Below, one piece after another: positions 32,502-41,343 of a DNA stretch of 41,540 nt (within the stretch, counting starts at the first letter, position 1; each line of letters begins with the position of its first letter). Source of the DNA: Clostridia bacterium (GTDB lineage Bacteria; Bacillota; Clostridia; Peptostreptococcales; Anaerovoracaceae); NCBI GenBank assembly GCA_900754795.1, contig CAAEEA010000053.1:1-41540 (forward strand). The letters run 5' to 3'. Below the pieces are notes generated by a model. That model was not told the DNA's origin. It did not search any database and worked only from the letters and a program-made list of their open reading frames with translations. The position numbers were made by a program, and so were the translations under genes.

Positions 32502-32975
32502 ATGGAAAACAATAAAGTAAATGTCAGAATCTACGGTCAGGAATACACTATAGCCGGAGAAAAAGACGAGGAATCCATAAGAAAGATCGCTGCCCACGTA
32601 AACAACAAGATGAAAGAACTGGGCAAAAGCTTTTCCCTGAGCGGGCAGGGCACTCTCGCCGTGCTTGCGGCAATAAACATAGCGGATGAATATTTTGACG
32701 CTGTGGCCGAAGCGGACGCTCTCAGAGCGGAGAAAGAAAAACTCCGCGAGGAAACTGAACAGTATCTGCGTATGTGGGAGGAGGCAAAGAAAAATTTTGC
32801 CCACTACAAAGAAGCAGCCGCCCGGGCGGATGACGCCAGGAAAGCCGGTGAGGAAAAATACAGAGAACTTGAGGCAAAGTGCGCCGAATTTGAAAGTTCA
32901 TACTTTGATCTTCAGGTGGAAAACATGAAAATCAAAAGAGAACTTGATCAATATAAGGAGTCAGATGAAAGATAA
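32502..32975 (+). CDS. zapA: Cell division protein ZapA
   Basis: 157 residues. ZapA cross-links FtsZ filaments as a tetramer and stabilises the Z-ring. The N-terminal globular domain (KVNVRIYGQEYTIAGEKDEESIRKIA split across residues ~5-30, then AAHVNNKMKEL) is followed by a long Glu/Lys/Arg coiled coil. The coil here (~70-157) is longer than in the ~100-residue E. coli protein but is normal for Bacillota relatives. An AAGGAG site precedes the ATG. The 3' end overlaps mutS2 by 11 bp, giving coupled translation. Confidence 0.92.
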   Translation: MENNKVNVRIYGQEYTIAGEKDEESIRKIAAHVNNKMKELGKSFSLSGQGTLAVLAAINIADEYFDAVAEADALRAEKEKLREETEQYLRMWEEAKKNFAHYKEAAARADDARKAGEEKYRELEAKCAEFESSYFDLQVENMKIKRELDQYKESDER

Positions 32976-35340
32976 AACTCTCAGAACTCTCGAATACGAT
33001 AAAATTTTAAATCTTCTCGCGGCCTGCGCCGGTTCCGCGGCCGCGAAGCAGAAGCTCCTTGATCTGAGGCCGATGACAGACGCGGCGCTGATCAGAGACT
33101 CTCTTGACGAGACAACGGAAGCCGTTACTGTTATTATAAGCAAAGGAACGGCTCCCGTAGGTCAGCTGTATGATATAGACAAATCCATGAGCCTTGCAAA
33201 AAAAGGCGGCAGCCTGACCATGAGACAGCTTCTGGAGATACTATACAATCTGAAAGCGGCAGGTAAGGTCATAAGCTTTTTAAAAAGCGACCTGCCTGTT
33301 TTGCCTGTAATTGACGGTATAAGAGACGCTCTGGAGACTTTCCCCAGGCTTGAAGAAAATATTGACCGGTGTATCATCTCGGAAGACGAGATGGCTGATA
33401 ATGCTTCGCCGAAACTGAAAGATATCAGGAGAAACATAGCCAGACAGAATGACGCGATCAGGAACAGACTAAATAATATACTGAATTCTCAGAACAGCAG
33501 GACTTATCTGCAGGACGCCATCGTAACGATCAGAGACGGCAGATATGTTGTGCCGGTCAAGGCCGAGCACCGGTCCAGGTTTCCGGGAATAGTCCATGAC
33601 CAGTCTTCTACGGGAGCTACGGTTTTTATTGAGCCTCAGTCGGTGGTGAATCTCAATAATGAGCTCAGGGAGCTTCAGCTTGCCGAACAGGTTGAAATAG
33701 AAAGGATACTGGCTGAACTGTCTTCAGCGGCAGCTGAGCATTATTCCATGATCATGAACAACCAGAAACTCATGATCATGCTGGATATGATATTCGCAAA
33801 AGGTAAACTTTCGGCCGCGATGAAAGGCGAAAGCCCTCATATAGATGAAAACGGCGCCGTGGCGCTGAAACAGGCAAGACATCCTCTGATAGACCCGGGC
33901 AAAGTAGTGCCTACAGACGTTTCGGTAGGAGGAGAGTACAGGACTCTTGTTGTAACGGGACCGAACACCGGCGGCAAAACCGTAACTCTTAAGACCGTAG
34001 GGCTGCTTGCCCTTATGGCTCAGAGCGGACTGCACATCCCTGCGTCTTCAGAAAGCAGACTTCCCGTGTTCGGGCAGGTGTTCGCCGACATAGGAGATGA
34101 ACAGAGCATAGAGCAGAGTCTGAGTACATTTTCATCCCACATGAGTAATATAGTCGGTATTTTAAAGGACGCGGGAGAAGATTCGCTGGTTCTCCTTGAC
34201 GAGCTGGGAGCGGGAACAGACCCGACAGAGGGAGCAGCTCTTGCCATTGCTGTTTTAGAGGAACTGAAGAACAGAGGAGCTGCCACCATAGCCACCACTC
34301 ATTATAATGAACTTAAAAAATACGCGATTTCTTCCGAAGGAGTCGAAAACGGCTCCATGGAGTTTAACGTAGACACGCTGAGTCCTACCTACAGGCTCAT
34401 AACAGGCATACCCGGAAAATCAAACGCTTTTGAGATATCGCGCAAACTCGGCCTTGAAGAGAAGATTATAAAGCGCGCTTCCGGCCTGTTGGAAAAAGGA
34501 GATATTGAATTTGAAAGCGTCATAAAAACCATAGAGCGGGAGCGCAAACAGGCCATGCTTGACAGGCAGGAGGCGGCTAAACTTGCTCTTGAAGCAAAAA
34601 AACGTGACGAAGAAAGCAAAAAAGAGCAGGAAGCTTTCAGGGAAAAGGAAGAAGAGATCATCAGAAAGGCAAAAGAAGAGGCCCGGGATATCCTCAGAGA
34701 CGCCCGGCGCACTGCTGATGATGTCGGCAGAGAATTGCGCAGGATAAATAAAATGGCTTCGGTCAGCGATATGAACCGCAGCTATGACAGGAGCCGGAGG
34801 AAGCTTAAACAGTCAGAAAGCAAATATGCCGAAAAACTCATTCAGCGAGCCAATCAGAAACCGGTGGACGCTTCCAGACTGAAAGCGGGAGACCGGGTCA
34901 GGGTGGTTACTCTCAATCAGACCGGAGAGATACTCACGCTGCCCGATGACAAAGGGGATCTTCAGGTAAAGATCGGCGCGATGAAAGTAAATATCAATGT
35001 CAGAGATCTGATGTTCGCGGAAGACGGCGGAGAAAAGACCGCCGGAACCACGGGAGGAAAATACGCGGGTCTGTATCGTCAGAAAGCCCGCAGCATTTCT
35101 GTTTCAGTCAATGTTCAGGGAGAAAATCTCCAGGATGCTCTGACAGATGTGGATAAATATCTGGACGATGCTTATATGGCAGGTCTGAAAGAAGTAACGG
35201 TGATTCACGGCCGGGGCGAGGGAATCCTCAAAGACGGCCTGCGAAAAGCTTTCAGGAATCACAGGCTTGTTGCTTCTTTCCGCAAAGGCAAATACGATGA
35301 AGGAGGCGACGGCGTGACGATAGTTACGCTTAAAGAGTAG
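32965..35340 (+). CDS. mutS2: MutS2 family ATPase with C-terminal Smr domain
   Basis: 791 residues from the ATG at 32965 (AAGGAG 4 nt upstream, product then starts MKDKTLRTLEYDKIL as in relatives). It has the MutS core and clamp domains, ATPase Walker A TGPNTGGKT (~331-339) and Walker B LVLLDELGAGTDPTEG, a long Glu/Lys/Arg coiled coil (~520-620), a KOW-like segment (LKAGDRVRVVTLNQTGEIL) and a C-terminal Smr domain (~710-791). MutS2 limits recombination and, in B. subtilis, rescues collided ribosomes. The Smr motif IHGRGEG is kept, but the usual LDxRG reads VNVQG at residues 715-719, with Asp to Asn and Arg to Gln, so nuclease activity is doubtful. Confidence 0.95.
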   Translation: MKDKTLRTLEYDKILNLLAACAGSAAAKQKLLDLRPMTDAALIRDSLDETTEAVTVIISKGTAPVGQLYDIDKSMSLAKKGGSLTMRQLLEILYNLKAAGKVISFLKSDLPVLPVIDGIRDALETFPRLEENIDRCIISEDEMADNASPKLKDIRRNIARQNDAIRNRLNNILNSQNSRTYLQDAIVTIRDGRYVVPVKAEHRSRFPGIVHDQSSTGATVFIEPQSVVNLNNELRELQLAEQVEIERILAELSSAAAEHYSMIMNNQKLMIMLDMIFAKGKLSAAMKGESPHIDENGAVALKQARHPLIDPGKVVPTDVSVGGEYRTLVVTGPNTGGKTVTLKTVGLLALMAQSGLHIPASSESRLPVFGQVFADIGDEQSIEQSLSTFSSHMSNIVGILKDAGEDSLVLLDELGAGTDPTEGAALAIAVLEELKNRGAATIATTHYNELKKYAISSEGVENGSMEFNVDTLSPTYRLITGIPGKSNAFEISRKLGLEEKIIKRASGLLEKGDIEFESVIKTIERERKQAMLDRQEAAKLALEAKKRDEESKKEQEAFREKEEEIIRKAKEEARDILRDARRTADDVGRELRRINKMASVSDMNRSYDRSRRKLKQSESKYAEKLIQRANQKPVDASRLKAGDRVRVVTLNQTGEILTLPDDKGDLQVKIGAMKVNINVRDLMFAEDGGEKTAGTTGGKYAGLYRQKARSISVSVNVQGENLQDALTDVDKYLDDAYMAGLKEVTVIHGRGEGILKDGLRKAFRNHRLVASFRKGKYDEGGDGVTIVTLKE

Positions 35341-35342
35341 GA

Positions 35343-35783
35343 ATGTATATAATAAGCGGATGCCTGCTGGGACATAACTGTAAATATAACGGCGGAAATA
35401 ACAGAAACGAAGATGTGATCAGATTCTGCAGCAATCACCGCTATATAGCGGTATGTCCGGAAAGAGCCGGGGGACTGCCGTGCCCCAGACCGCCGGCGGA
35501 AAGATCGGGAAACCGGATAATGAGCAGAGACGGAAAAGATGTAACTGAGGAATTTTTCCGGGGAGCCCGTATTTCTCTGGACTCATGCCGTAAAATGGCG
35601 GAACTTTCCGGAGAGAAGATAGACGGGGCCATACTCAAAGCAAACAGCCCTTCATGCGGCTCCGGGCATATATATGACGGTACATTTTCGGGAAGAATTG
35701 TGGAAGGAAACGGAGTTTTTGCTTCCATGCTGACCGATCTGGGAATAGAAGTCATCACTGAAAAGGAGAAGATAAAATGGTAA
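35343..35783 (+). CDS. DUF523 family protein
   Basis: 146 residues, the usual length of this small conserved family of unknown biochemical role. The N-terminal SGCLLGHNCKYNGGNNRN, CPERAGGLPCPRPPAE and the KANSPSCGSGHIYDGTFSG segment with its conserved Cys residues are hallmarks. The conserved cysteines suggest metal or cluster binding (inference). It starts 2 nt after the mutS2 stop and overlaps argS (its last codons TGGTAA contain the argS ATG), so it is tightly embedded in the transcript. Confidence 0.9.
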   Translation: MYIISGCLLGHNCKYNGGNNRNEDVIRFCSNHRYIAVCPERAGGLPCPRPPAERSGNRIMSRDGKDVTEEFFRGARISLDSCRKMAELSGEKIDGAILKANSPSCGSGHIYDGTFSGRIVEGNGVFASMLTDLGIEVITEKEKIKW

Positions 35784-37495
35784 ATTTCAAAGAGGAAATA
35801 GCCGGACTCATAAGCAGGGAGGTTGAAGGTCTGACTGCGGAAGAAGCAGCCGCCATGGTGGAAATCCCCCAGGATGAAAAGATGGGAGATTACGCGTTTC
35901 CGTGTTTCAGACTCGCGAAGATCCTGCGTAAGGCTCCGCCTCTGATTGCGGCGGATATAGCGAGCGCTATTGACGGAAACCCGCTGTTTGAGAAGGTAGA
36001 GCAGGTAAACGCCTATGTGAATATGTTTATCGCCAAAGAAAAACTGGTGTCAGAGATAATGGACGAAGTCCTCACAAGAGGCGCGGATTTCGGCCGGTCT
36101 GATACAGGCGGGGGAAGGACTGTCATCGTGGAGTTTTCTTCGCCTAACATCGCCAAACCTTTTCACATAGGTCATATCAGGAGCACGGTTATAGGTAACT
36201 CCATAAATAAGATATATTCCGCTCTTGGATATAATGTAGTAAGAATCAACCATCTGGGGGATTACGGCACTCAGTTTGGCAAGATGATCTGTGCTTACCG
36301 CCACTGGGGAAACAAGGAAGACGTCATCAGAGAGCCGATCAAAACGCTGCTGAGCTATTATACCAGGTTCCACGAAGAAGCGGAGACCCATCCTGAACTT
36401 AACGACGAGGCGCGGGAGATTTTCGCCCGTCTTGAACACGGTGAAAAGGAAGAGGTGGAACTGTGGCAGTGGTTCAGGGATGAGAGTTTAAAAGAATTTA
36501 ACAGGGTGTATAAACTGCTCGGCATTGAGTTTGATTCTTACGCGGGTGAAAGTTTTTATTCCGACAAGATGCCGCGCGTGCTGCAGATGCTCAGAGACAA
36601 GGGACTTCTTCAGGAATCCGACGGCGCTCAGATAGTAGATCTGGAGCCGTATGGACTTACGCCGGCGCTGATAACCAAATCGGACGGAACATCTTTGTAC
36701 ATCACAAGGGACATTGCAGCCGCTTTATACCGCAAAGAACACTATGACTTTTACAAGAATATATATGTGGTGGCTTCTCAGCAGAACCTCCATTTCCAGC
36801 AGTGGATCAAAGTCATTGAACTGCTGGGATTTGACTGGGCTCATGACAATATCCACGTGCCTTTCGGCCTTGTAAGTCTTGAAGACGGTACGATGTCCAC
36901 ACGTCACGGCCGCGTCGTGTTCCTTGAAGACGTGCTGAAGAGAGCTGTGGAAAAGACCCGCGAGATAATAATCGAAAAAGGCGTCAATACCGATAATGTC
37001 GATGAGACCGCGAAACAGGTGGGAATAGGAGCCGTGGTATTCCAGGAGCTTTCCAACAACAGGATCAAGGACTATGTGTTCTCCTGGGATAAGGTTCTCG
37101 ATTTTAACGGAGAAACAGGTCCTTATGTGCAGTACACTCATGCCAGAGCCGCCAGCGTTTTGCGAAACGCCGGTGAGGAAGCTGCCGCCGCCTCCTGCGA
37201 TCCGTCAAATCTGCGGCCTGAGGACATAACTTCTGAAAGTGCCTACAAACTGGCTAAACTGATTTATGCCATGCCTCAGGTCATCGCCGATGCGGGAGCC
37301 AAGTTCGAGCCTTCTGTACTGACGCGCCATATAGTTGACATGGCCCAGGCCTTTAACCGCTTCTACCACGACGAACATATCCTTGTGGACGATAAGGAAG
37401 AAAAGGTTTCAAAACTTATCCTGGTACGCGCCGCGAAACAGGCTATAGCAAACGGTCTTGCTCTGCTGGGCATGGAAGCTCCGGAGAGAATGTAA
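35777..37495 (+). CDS. argS: Arginyl-tRNA synthetase
   Basis: 572 residues. ArgS charges tRNA-Arg and needs the tRNA for amino acid activation. The N-terminal Add-1 domain (~1-110) is followed by the class I core with SSPNIAKPFHIGHIRSTVIGN (HIGH motif) and MSTRHGRVVFLED in the KMSKS position, a natural variant in this enzyme. The C-terminal DALR anticodon-binding domain (~450-572, ending QAIANGLALLGMEAPERM) includes GPYVQYTHARAASVLRNA at its border. The ATG overlaps the DUF523 stop. A GGAG site is visible upstream. Confidence 0.97.
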   Translation: MVNFKEEIAGLISREVEGLTAEEAAAMVEIPQDEKMGDYAFPCFRLAKILRKAPPLIAADIASAIDGNPLFEKVEQVNAYVNMFIAKEKLVSEIMDEVLTRGADFGRSDTGGGRTVIVEFSSPNIAKPFHIGHIRSTVIGNSINKIYSALGYNVVRINHLGDYGTQFGKMICAYRHWGNKEDVIREPIKTLLSYYTRFHEEAETHPELNDEAREIFARLEHGEKEEVELWQWFRDESLKEFNRVYKLLGIEFDSYAGESFYSDKMPRVLQMLRDKGLLQESDGAQIVDLEPYGLTPALITKSDGTSLYITRDIAAALYRKEHYDFYKNIYVVASQQNLHFQQWIKVIELLGFDWAHDNIHVPFGLVSLEDGTMSTRHGRVVFLEDVLKRAVEKTREIIIEKGVNTDNVDETAKQVGIGAVVFQELSNNRIKDYVFSWDKVLDFNGETGPYVQYTHARAASVLRNAGEEAAAASCDPSNLRPEDITSESAYKLAKLIYAMPQVIADAGAKFEPSVLTRHIVDMAQAFNRFYHDEHILVDDKEEKVSKLILVRAAKQAIANGLALLGMEAPERM

Positions 37496-37521
37496 AAACT
37501 CAGCGAAAGGAAACGATAATA

Positions 37522-38394
37522 ATGCGCTATATCGGTGATATCTACAGACCGCCAAGTGAGGCCTACAGCCTGCTGGTGCAGGTGACCATAGGCTGTTCCC
37601 ACAATAAATGCACATTTTGCAACATGTTCAAGGAAAAACAGTTCAAAGTGCGCAGGCAGGAAGAAGTCCTCGAAGATCTGGCATGGGCAAGGAGCCATTA
37701 TTCGAGAGTGGAGAGAATATTTCTCTGCGACGGAGATGCTCTGTGTCTTGCCAATCATAAACTGATAACGATACTGGACTATATAAGAGACAATTTTCCT
37801 GAATGTAAAAGAGTCACTACTTATGGCAGAGCCACCGACGCTCTCCGCAAGTCTGACGAAGAACTCAGGGAGCTCAGAGAACACGGCCTGACGATGGTGT
37901 ATATCGGAGCCGAGTCAGGCAGCGATAAAGTGCTTGCGGCGGTAAACAAAGGAGAGACGCGGGCTCAGCTCATAGAGGCTGTCCACAGGATGGAAGCTGC
38001 GGGTATTCAGACATCGGTAACTTTCATAAGCGGTCTTGCCGGTCCTGAAATGTGGGAAGAACATGCCGTACAGACGGGAACGATGATCGCTGAGATGAAC
38101 GCCTCTTATGTAAGTCTCCTTACTCTGATGCTCCAGCCCCCTGCGCCTCTGCTTGAAGACTACAGGCAGGGAAAGTTCAGTCTGCTGTCTCCTGAGGAAG
38201 TTCTGGCCGAAACGTGTCTGATGCTCCAATACGCCAAACCGGAAAAGTCTTGTGTATTCAGGAGCAATCACGCGTCAAATTATGTCTCCCTCAGAGGCAA
38301 CCTTCCGGAGGACAATGACAGGATGATAGCTTCTCTGAAAAGATGTATGGAAGACAGAGGACTTCTCAAGGACGAAAGATTCCGAATGCTGTGA
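37522..38394 (+). CDS. Radical SAM protein, unknown substrate
   Basis: 290 residues. The cluster-binding motif C-x3-x-C-x2-C is read as GCSHNKCTFCNM near residue 30, holding the 4Fe-4S cluster that cleaves AdoMet. The core continues with ERIFLCDGDAL, VTTYGRATDAL and MVYIGAESGSDKVLAAVNKG, the pattern of Elp3/MiaB/HemN-like barrels. No accessory domain (TRAM, SPASM) is visible after it; the C-terminus is short and helical. Members are widespread in anaerobes with no known reaction that I can name. The enzyme is cytoplasmic and oxygen-sensitive by nature. A GAAAGGA site precedes the ATG and a second radical SAM gene starts 6 nt after its stop. Confidence 0.88.
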   Translation: MRYIGDIYRPPSEAYSLLVQVTIGCSHNKCTFCNMFKEKQFKVRRQEEVLEDLAWARSHYSRVERIFLCDGDALCLANHKLITILDYIRDNFPECKRVTTYGRATDALRKSDEELRELREHGLTMVYIGAESGSDKVLAAVNKGETRAQLIEAVHRMEAAGIQTSVTFISGLAGPEMWEEHAVQTGTMIAEMNASYVSLLTLMLQPPAPLLEDYRQGKFSLLSPEEVLAETCLMLQYAKPEKSCVFRSNHASNYVSLRGNLPEDNDRMIASLKRCMEDRGLLKDERFRML

Positions 38395-38400
38395 CATATT

Positions 38401-39912
38401 ATGAAGATATTACTGACAACACTGAATTCTCAGTATGTACACTCTAATCCGGCCATCAGGTATATCTATACTGTTATGGCTGACACGCCTGATGAGGTGA
38501 TGATACGGGAATTCACCATCAACAACGACCCCTCTTATATATTCGGGGAGCTGGTAAGAGCAAACTGCGACATGGTTTGCTTTTCTTGCTACATATGGAA
38601 TATTGAACAGATTAAAGCCATAGGGTCCGATCTGAAAAAAGCAAGGCCCGGCGTAAAGATCTGTCTCGGAGGTCCGGAAGTCAGCTCGGAAGGACATGTT
38701 TTCGCCATGGAAAACCCGTGGGCGGATTATATCATCTGCGGCGAAGGCGAATACTCGTTTTACAGGCTGGCTGAAGTTCTGAGAGAAGCCGGAGGTACGG
38801 ACTCCCCGAGGCTCAATACCGTTCCCGGGCTGATCTACCGGCAGGAAGGCAGAATATATATCAATCCTCAGATGGAGCCAATGAACTTCAACGCGATCCC
38901 TTTTCTCTATTCTCTGCTCCCATGTGAGGATGACAAAGTCATCTATTATGAGTCGGCAAGGGGATGCCCTTTCAGATGCGCTTACTGCCTGTCCTGTATC
39001 GACAGGTCTGTCAGACCGCTGGCGATTGAAAGAGTAAAACAGGATCTGAGGTATTTTCTTTACAAAAAGGTAATGCAGGTAAAATTTGTCGACCGCACTT
39101 TTAACTACGACGAAAAGCGCGCGTGCGAGATCGTAAAATTTATACTTGAAAACGATAACAAAGTGACTAATTTTCATTTTGAGATATGCGCTGATCTTGT
39201 ATCGGAAAGACTTTACGAGCTTTTGGCCGGAGCCCGTCCGGGACTGTTTCAGCTTGAGATCGGGATACAGTCAACTAATCCCGATACTCTCCGCGCGGTA
39301 GACCGGAATGAGAATGTTTACCCTGTTTTATACAACGCCGAAAAACTCGCCGCGCTTCCCAACGTCCATGTTCATGTTGATCTTATCGCCGGACTGCCTT
39401 TTGAAACGTACAAGATTTTCCGGCGGTCTTTCAACAAAGTATATGCCTTAGGCGCCGACGCTTTCCAGCTCGGTTTTCTCAAAGTGCTGCGGGGTACGCC
39501 TCTTGCGGCGGACAAAGAGGAGTACGGGATAGTATGCCGTGAGCGCGCGCCTTATGAGGTCATCTCCACTAACTGGATAGCGGCTGAGGAACTGGTACGC
39601 CTGAAGACCATAGAAAACATGCTCAATATATATTACAACAGGGGAGGCTTTTCGGCTTCGATTGTTTACATGATGTCCTCTCTCAGCCTTGAACCCTTTG
39701 ACTTTTATGAGAAACTGGCGGACTTTTATTATGAAAACGGTTTTCAGCATAAAAACCGGAAAAAAGAAGATCAGTACAGAATCCTGCGTCTGTTTGCCGA
39801 GGACTGCGGACTTGACGCAGAAAAGACAGAATCTCTGCTCGAAGAGGATTTGAGATCTGCTTTCAGAGCCGAAGAAGTAAAGAGATTTTTGAAGAAAGGA
39901 TGGACGATCTGA
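38401..39912 (+). CDS. B12-binding radical SAM protein with DUF4080-type C-terminus
   Basis: 503 residues. An N-terminal Rossmann-like domain (MKILLTTLNSQYVHSNPAIR to ~130) matches the B12-binding region of this superfamily. The radical SAM motif is ARGCPFRCAYC (~192-202), followed by an extra CxxC cysteine (CLSC). The barrel runs through EIGIQSTNPDTLRAVDRNEN and VHVDLIAGLPFET to ~340. A C-terminal ~150-residue helical region fits DUF4080, a domain found with such proteins in clostridia. Cobalamin-dependent radical SAM enzymes often methylate unreactive carbons, but this group has no known substrate. Start and end are both tightly coupled (6 nt after the previous gene, 1 nt before the TPR gene). 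Confidence 0.85.
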   Translation: MKILLTTLNSQYVHSNPAIRYIYTVMADTPDEVMIREFTINNDPSYIFGELVRANCDMVCFSCYIWNIEQIKAIGSDLKKARPGVKICLGGPEVSSEGHVFAMENPWADYIICGEGEYSFYRLAEVLREAGGTDSPRLNTVPGLIYRQEGRIYINPQMEPMNFNAIPFLYSLLPCEDDKVIYYESARGCPFRCAYCLSCIDRSVRPLAIERVKQDLRYFLYKKVMQVKFVDRTFNYDEKRACEIVKFILENDNKVTNFHFEICADLVSERLYELLAGARPGLFQLEIGIQSTNPDTLRAVDRNENVYPVLYNAEKLAALPNVHVHVDLIAGLPFETYKIFRRSFNKVYALGADAFQLGFLKVLRGTPLAADKEEYGIVCRERAPYEVISTNWIAAEELVRLKTIENMLNIYYNRGGFSASIVYMMSSLSLEPFDFYEKLADFYYENGFQHKNRKKEDQYRILRLFAEDCGLDAEKTESLLEEDLRSAFRAEEVKRFLKKGWTI

Positions 39913-39913
39913 A

Positions 39914-40930
39914 ATGGATCTTAAAAACAGAGAAGACAGGATAGGCAGATATCTCAGACCTTTCCTAAACGACTATATATTCGATGAGCTTTCAGATAAT
40001 TATCTGCAAAAGTCGGGACTGGCAGATATTCTTACGGGAGTGCCCGTACCTATACGCAAAAATGAGATAAACAGCATCTCCACCCTTACCATAGCAAAAG
40101 GAATGGCCTTTGTCATAGGATGCGACCCCGGATTTAAATATGAGAAAAACTACGTGGATTATATCCTCAGAGTATCTGATAAAAGGTTTGCCGCGGCTCT
40201 TGTGGCAGAAGGGGTGGAGGGAGCGCAGAAACGCGATTATGATTACGCCTGTGTCAAATTCCGGGCCGCTATGCTGATCGATCCTGATAATATCGACGCT
40301 GTATATTGTTACGGAAGAGCCCTTAAAGACGCTTATGAAACTGCCGACGAGGAAGATTTTATCGCGAGGTTCAAAATTGAGTCCATAGAGGCATTTGAGG
40401 AAGTCACACTGAGAAAACCCGATTTTGCCGAAGCTTATTATTTTCTGGGGTACGGATACATAAATCTCGGTCTTTATGTAAAAGCTAAATTAACGTGGCA
40501 GGAGTTCATGAAGCTTTCCGCGGACGAAGAAAAGAAAAAAGAAATCAGCGGTCTCCTGGACAGACTGGACGACCCGGTAAAGATCGAAGAGGGATATAAT
40601 AAGATAATTTCCGGTCACTTTGAGGAAGGAATGTCAGCGCTCGCCGGATATAAAGAGGGACCGTACAAAGACTGGTGGCCCCTGTGGTATTATCTGGGCA
40701 TCGCCGCTTCCGAACTCGGCCGTCCTGAGGAAGCCATAGAGTATTATAAAAAAGTGCTTGTCCTCTCTCCGAGCAACAGGGATACCATGAAAGAAATGGT
40801 ACGTGCCTATGAGGCTCTCGGCAACAACGCCATGGCCGATAAGTACCGCAAAAAGATAACGGTCATAGAGGAAAACGCCGAGAAAGACAGAATGGAAGCC
40901 CTCGGAGAAAAAGGGAAGACTGTTTCTTAG
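39914..40930 (+). CDS. TPR repeat protein coupled to radical SAM genes
   Basis: 338 residues, soluble, no signal peptide. TPR-like helix pairs are visible at DYDYACVKFRAAMLIDPDN (~105-123), FAEAYYFLGYGYINLGLYVKAK (~173-194), and PLWYYLGIAASELGRPEEAI (~258-277) followed by YKKVLVLSPSNRDTMKEMV. The N-terminal ~90 residues are different and contain PFLNDYIFDELSDNYLQKSG; I do not recognise that part. TPRs mediate protein-protein contacts. With its ATG 1 nt after the stop of the DUF4080-type gene, it is probably translated with it and may be a scaffold or partner for the two radical SAM proteins (inference). It is the last gene of the argS transcript. Confidence 0.85.
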   Translation: MDLKNREDRIGRYLRPFLNDYIFDELSDNYLQKSGLADILTGVPVPIRKNEINSISTLTIAKGMAFVIGCDPGFKYEKNYVDYILRVSDKRFAAALVAEGVEGAQKRDYDYACVKFRAAMLIDPDNIDAVYCYGRALKDAYETADEEDFIARFKIESIEAFEEVTLRKPDFAEAYYFLGYGYINLGLYVKAKLTWQEFMKLSADEEKKKEISGLLDRLDDPVKIEEGYNKIISGHFEEGMSALAGYKEGPYKDWWPLWYYLGIAASELGRPEEAIEYYKKVLVLSPSNRDTMKEMVRAYEALGNNAMADKYRKKITVIEENAEKDRMEALGEKGKTVS

Positions 40931-40940
40931 CAAGCCGCCG

Positions 40941-40980
40941 CCGTATCATCTAATCCGAAGCCGTATCATCTGATCTGACC
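40941..40980 (+). repeat. Tandem 20-bp repeat, two copies
   Basis: Units 40941-40960 and 40961-40980 both begin CCGTATCATCT and agree at most of their remaining positions. They sit 11 nt after the TPR gene stop, just before the first hairpin element. No function is apparent. Confidence 0.65.
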
Positions 40981-41032
40981 CGACCGATTAGTATAAAAAT
41001 GATTTTTAGTCGGGGCCGCCCCCGATTAAAAA
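40980..41032. repeat. Hairpin element, copy 1
   Basis: CCGACC (40980-40985) is followed exactly 30 nt later by TCGGGG, which forms the left arm of a 13-bp hairpin (41003-41015 with 41020-41032, one G-T pair, loop CCGC). CCGAC can pair with GTCGG of the hairpin instead, so two exclusive folds are possible. T-run before and A-run after the stem make it an unlikely terminator on either strand. Confidence 0.6.
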
Positions 41033-41159
41033 CAAAAATAATCCGATTTAGCAGGGGACAAGACGCCTGGTCAGCCTTTCATAAGGTGGCTGAAAGGGCA
41101 TAATCTGTGGTATATTAAAGAATTTAATGGATTCTGACCTAATGATACCTCTTTTTGTT

Positions 41160-41210
41160 CCGACCAATTTGGATAAAGCTACAAAATGGTCGGGGCTGCC
41201 CCGACTATTT
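41160..41210. repeat. Hairpin element, copy 2
   Basis: Same design as the copy 180 bp upstream: CCGACCA (41160-41166), then 30 nt from its start a TCGGGG forming the left arm of a 12-bp hairpin (41184-41195 with 41199-41210, loop CTG). TGGTCGG (41187-41193) pairs perfectly with the upstream CCGACCA as an alternative fold. Sequences between the arms differ from copy 1 while the pairing is kept. Confidence 0.6.
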
Positions 41211-41314
41211 CAAGGAAAAAGACTTCCTGGCAGGTATGGCCTCAGATCAAAAACAATATGTAAAGCGGCAGAAGATTCGTAAAAATGATTTTAGAAAAAC
41301 TTTAATATTTTACT

Positions 41315-41343
41315 TGACAGTTATATGACGCTATTGTATAATA
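41315..41343 (+). promoter_or_regulatory. Promoter of the tRNA-Asn/tRNA-Leu operon
   Basis: Perfect consensus TTGACA (41315-41320), 17-nt spacer and TATAAT (41338-41343). The expected start near 41350 coincides with a 7-bp hairpin (GTTGTCA 41351-41357 with TGACAAC 41363-41369), leaving a ~30-nt leader before the first tRNA. Confidence 0.92.

Noticed and set aside
41003..41032. Hairpin of element copy 1 as a terminator for the argS-TPR transcript
   Set aside because: The stem is preceded by T residues and followed by A residues on the plus strand, the reverse of an intrinsic terminator, on both strands.
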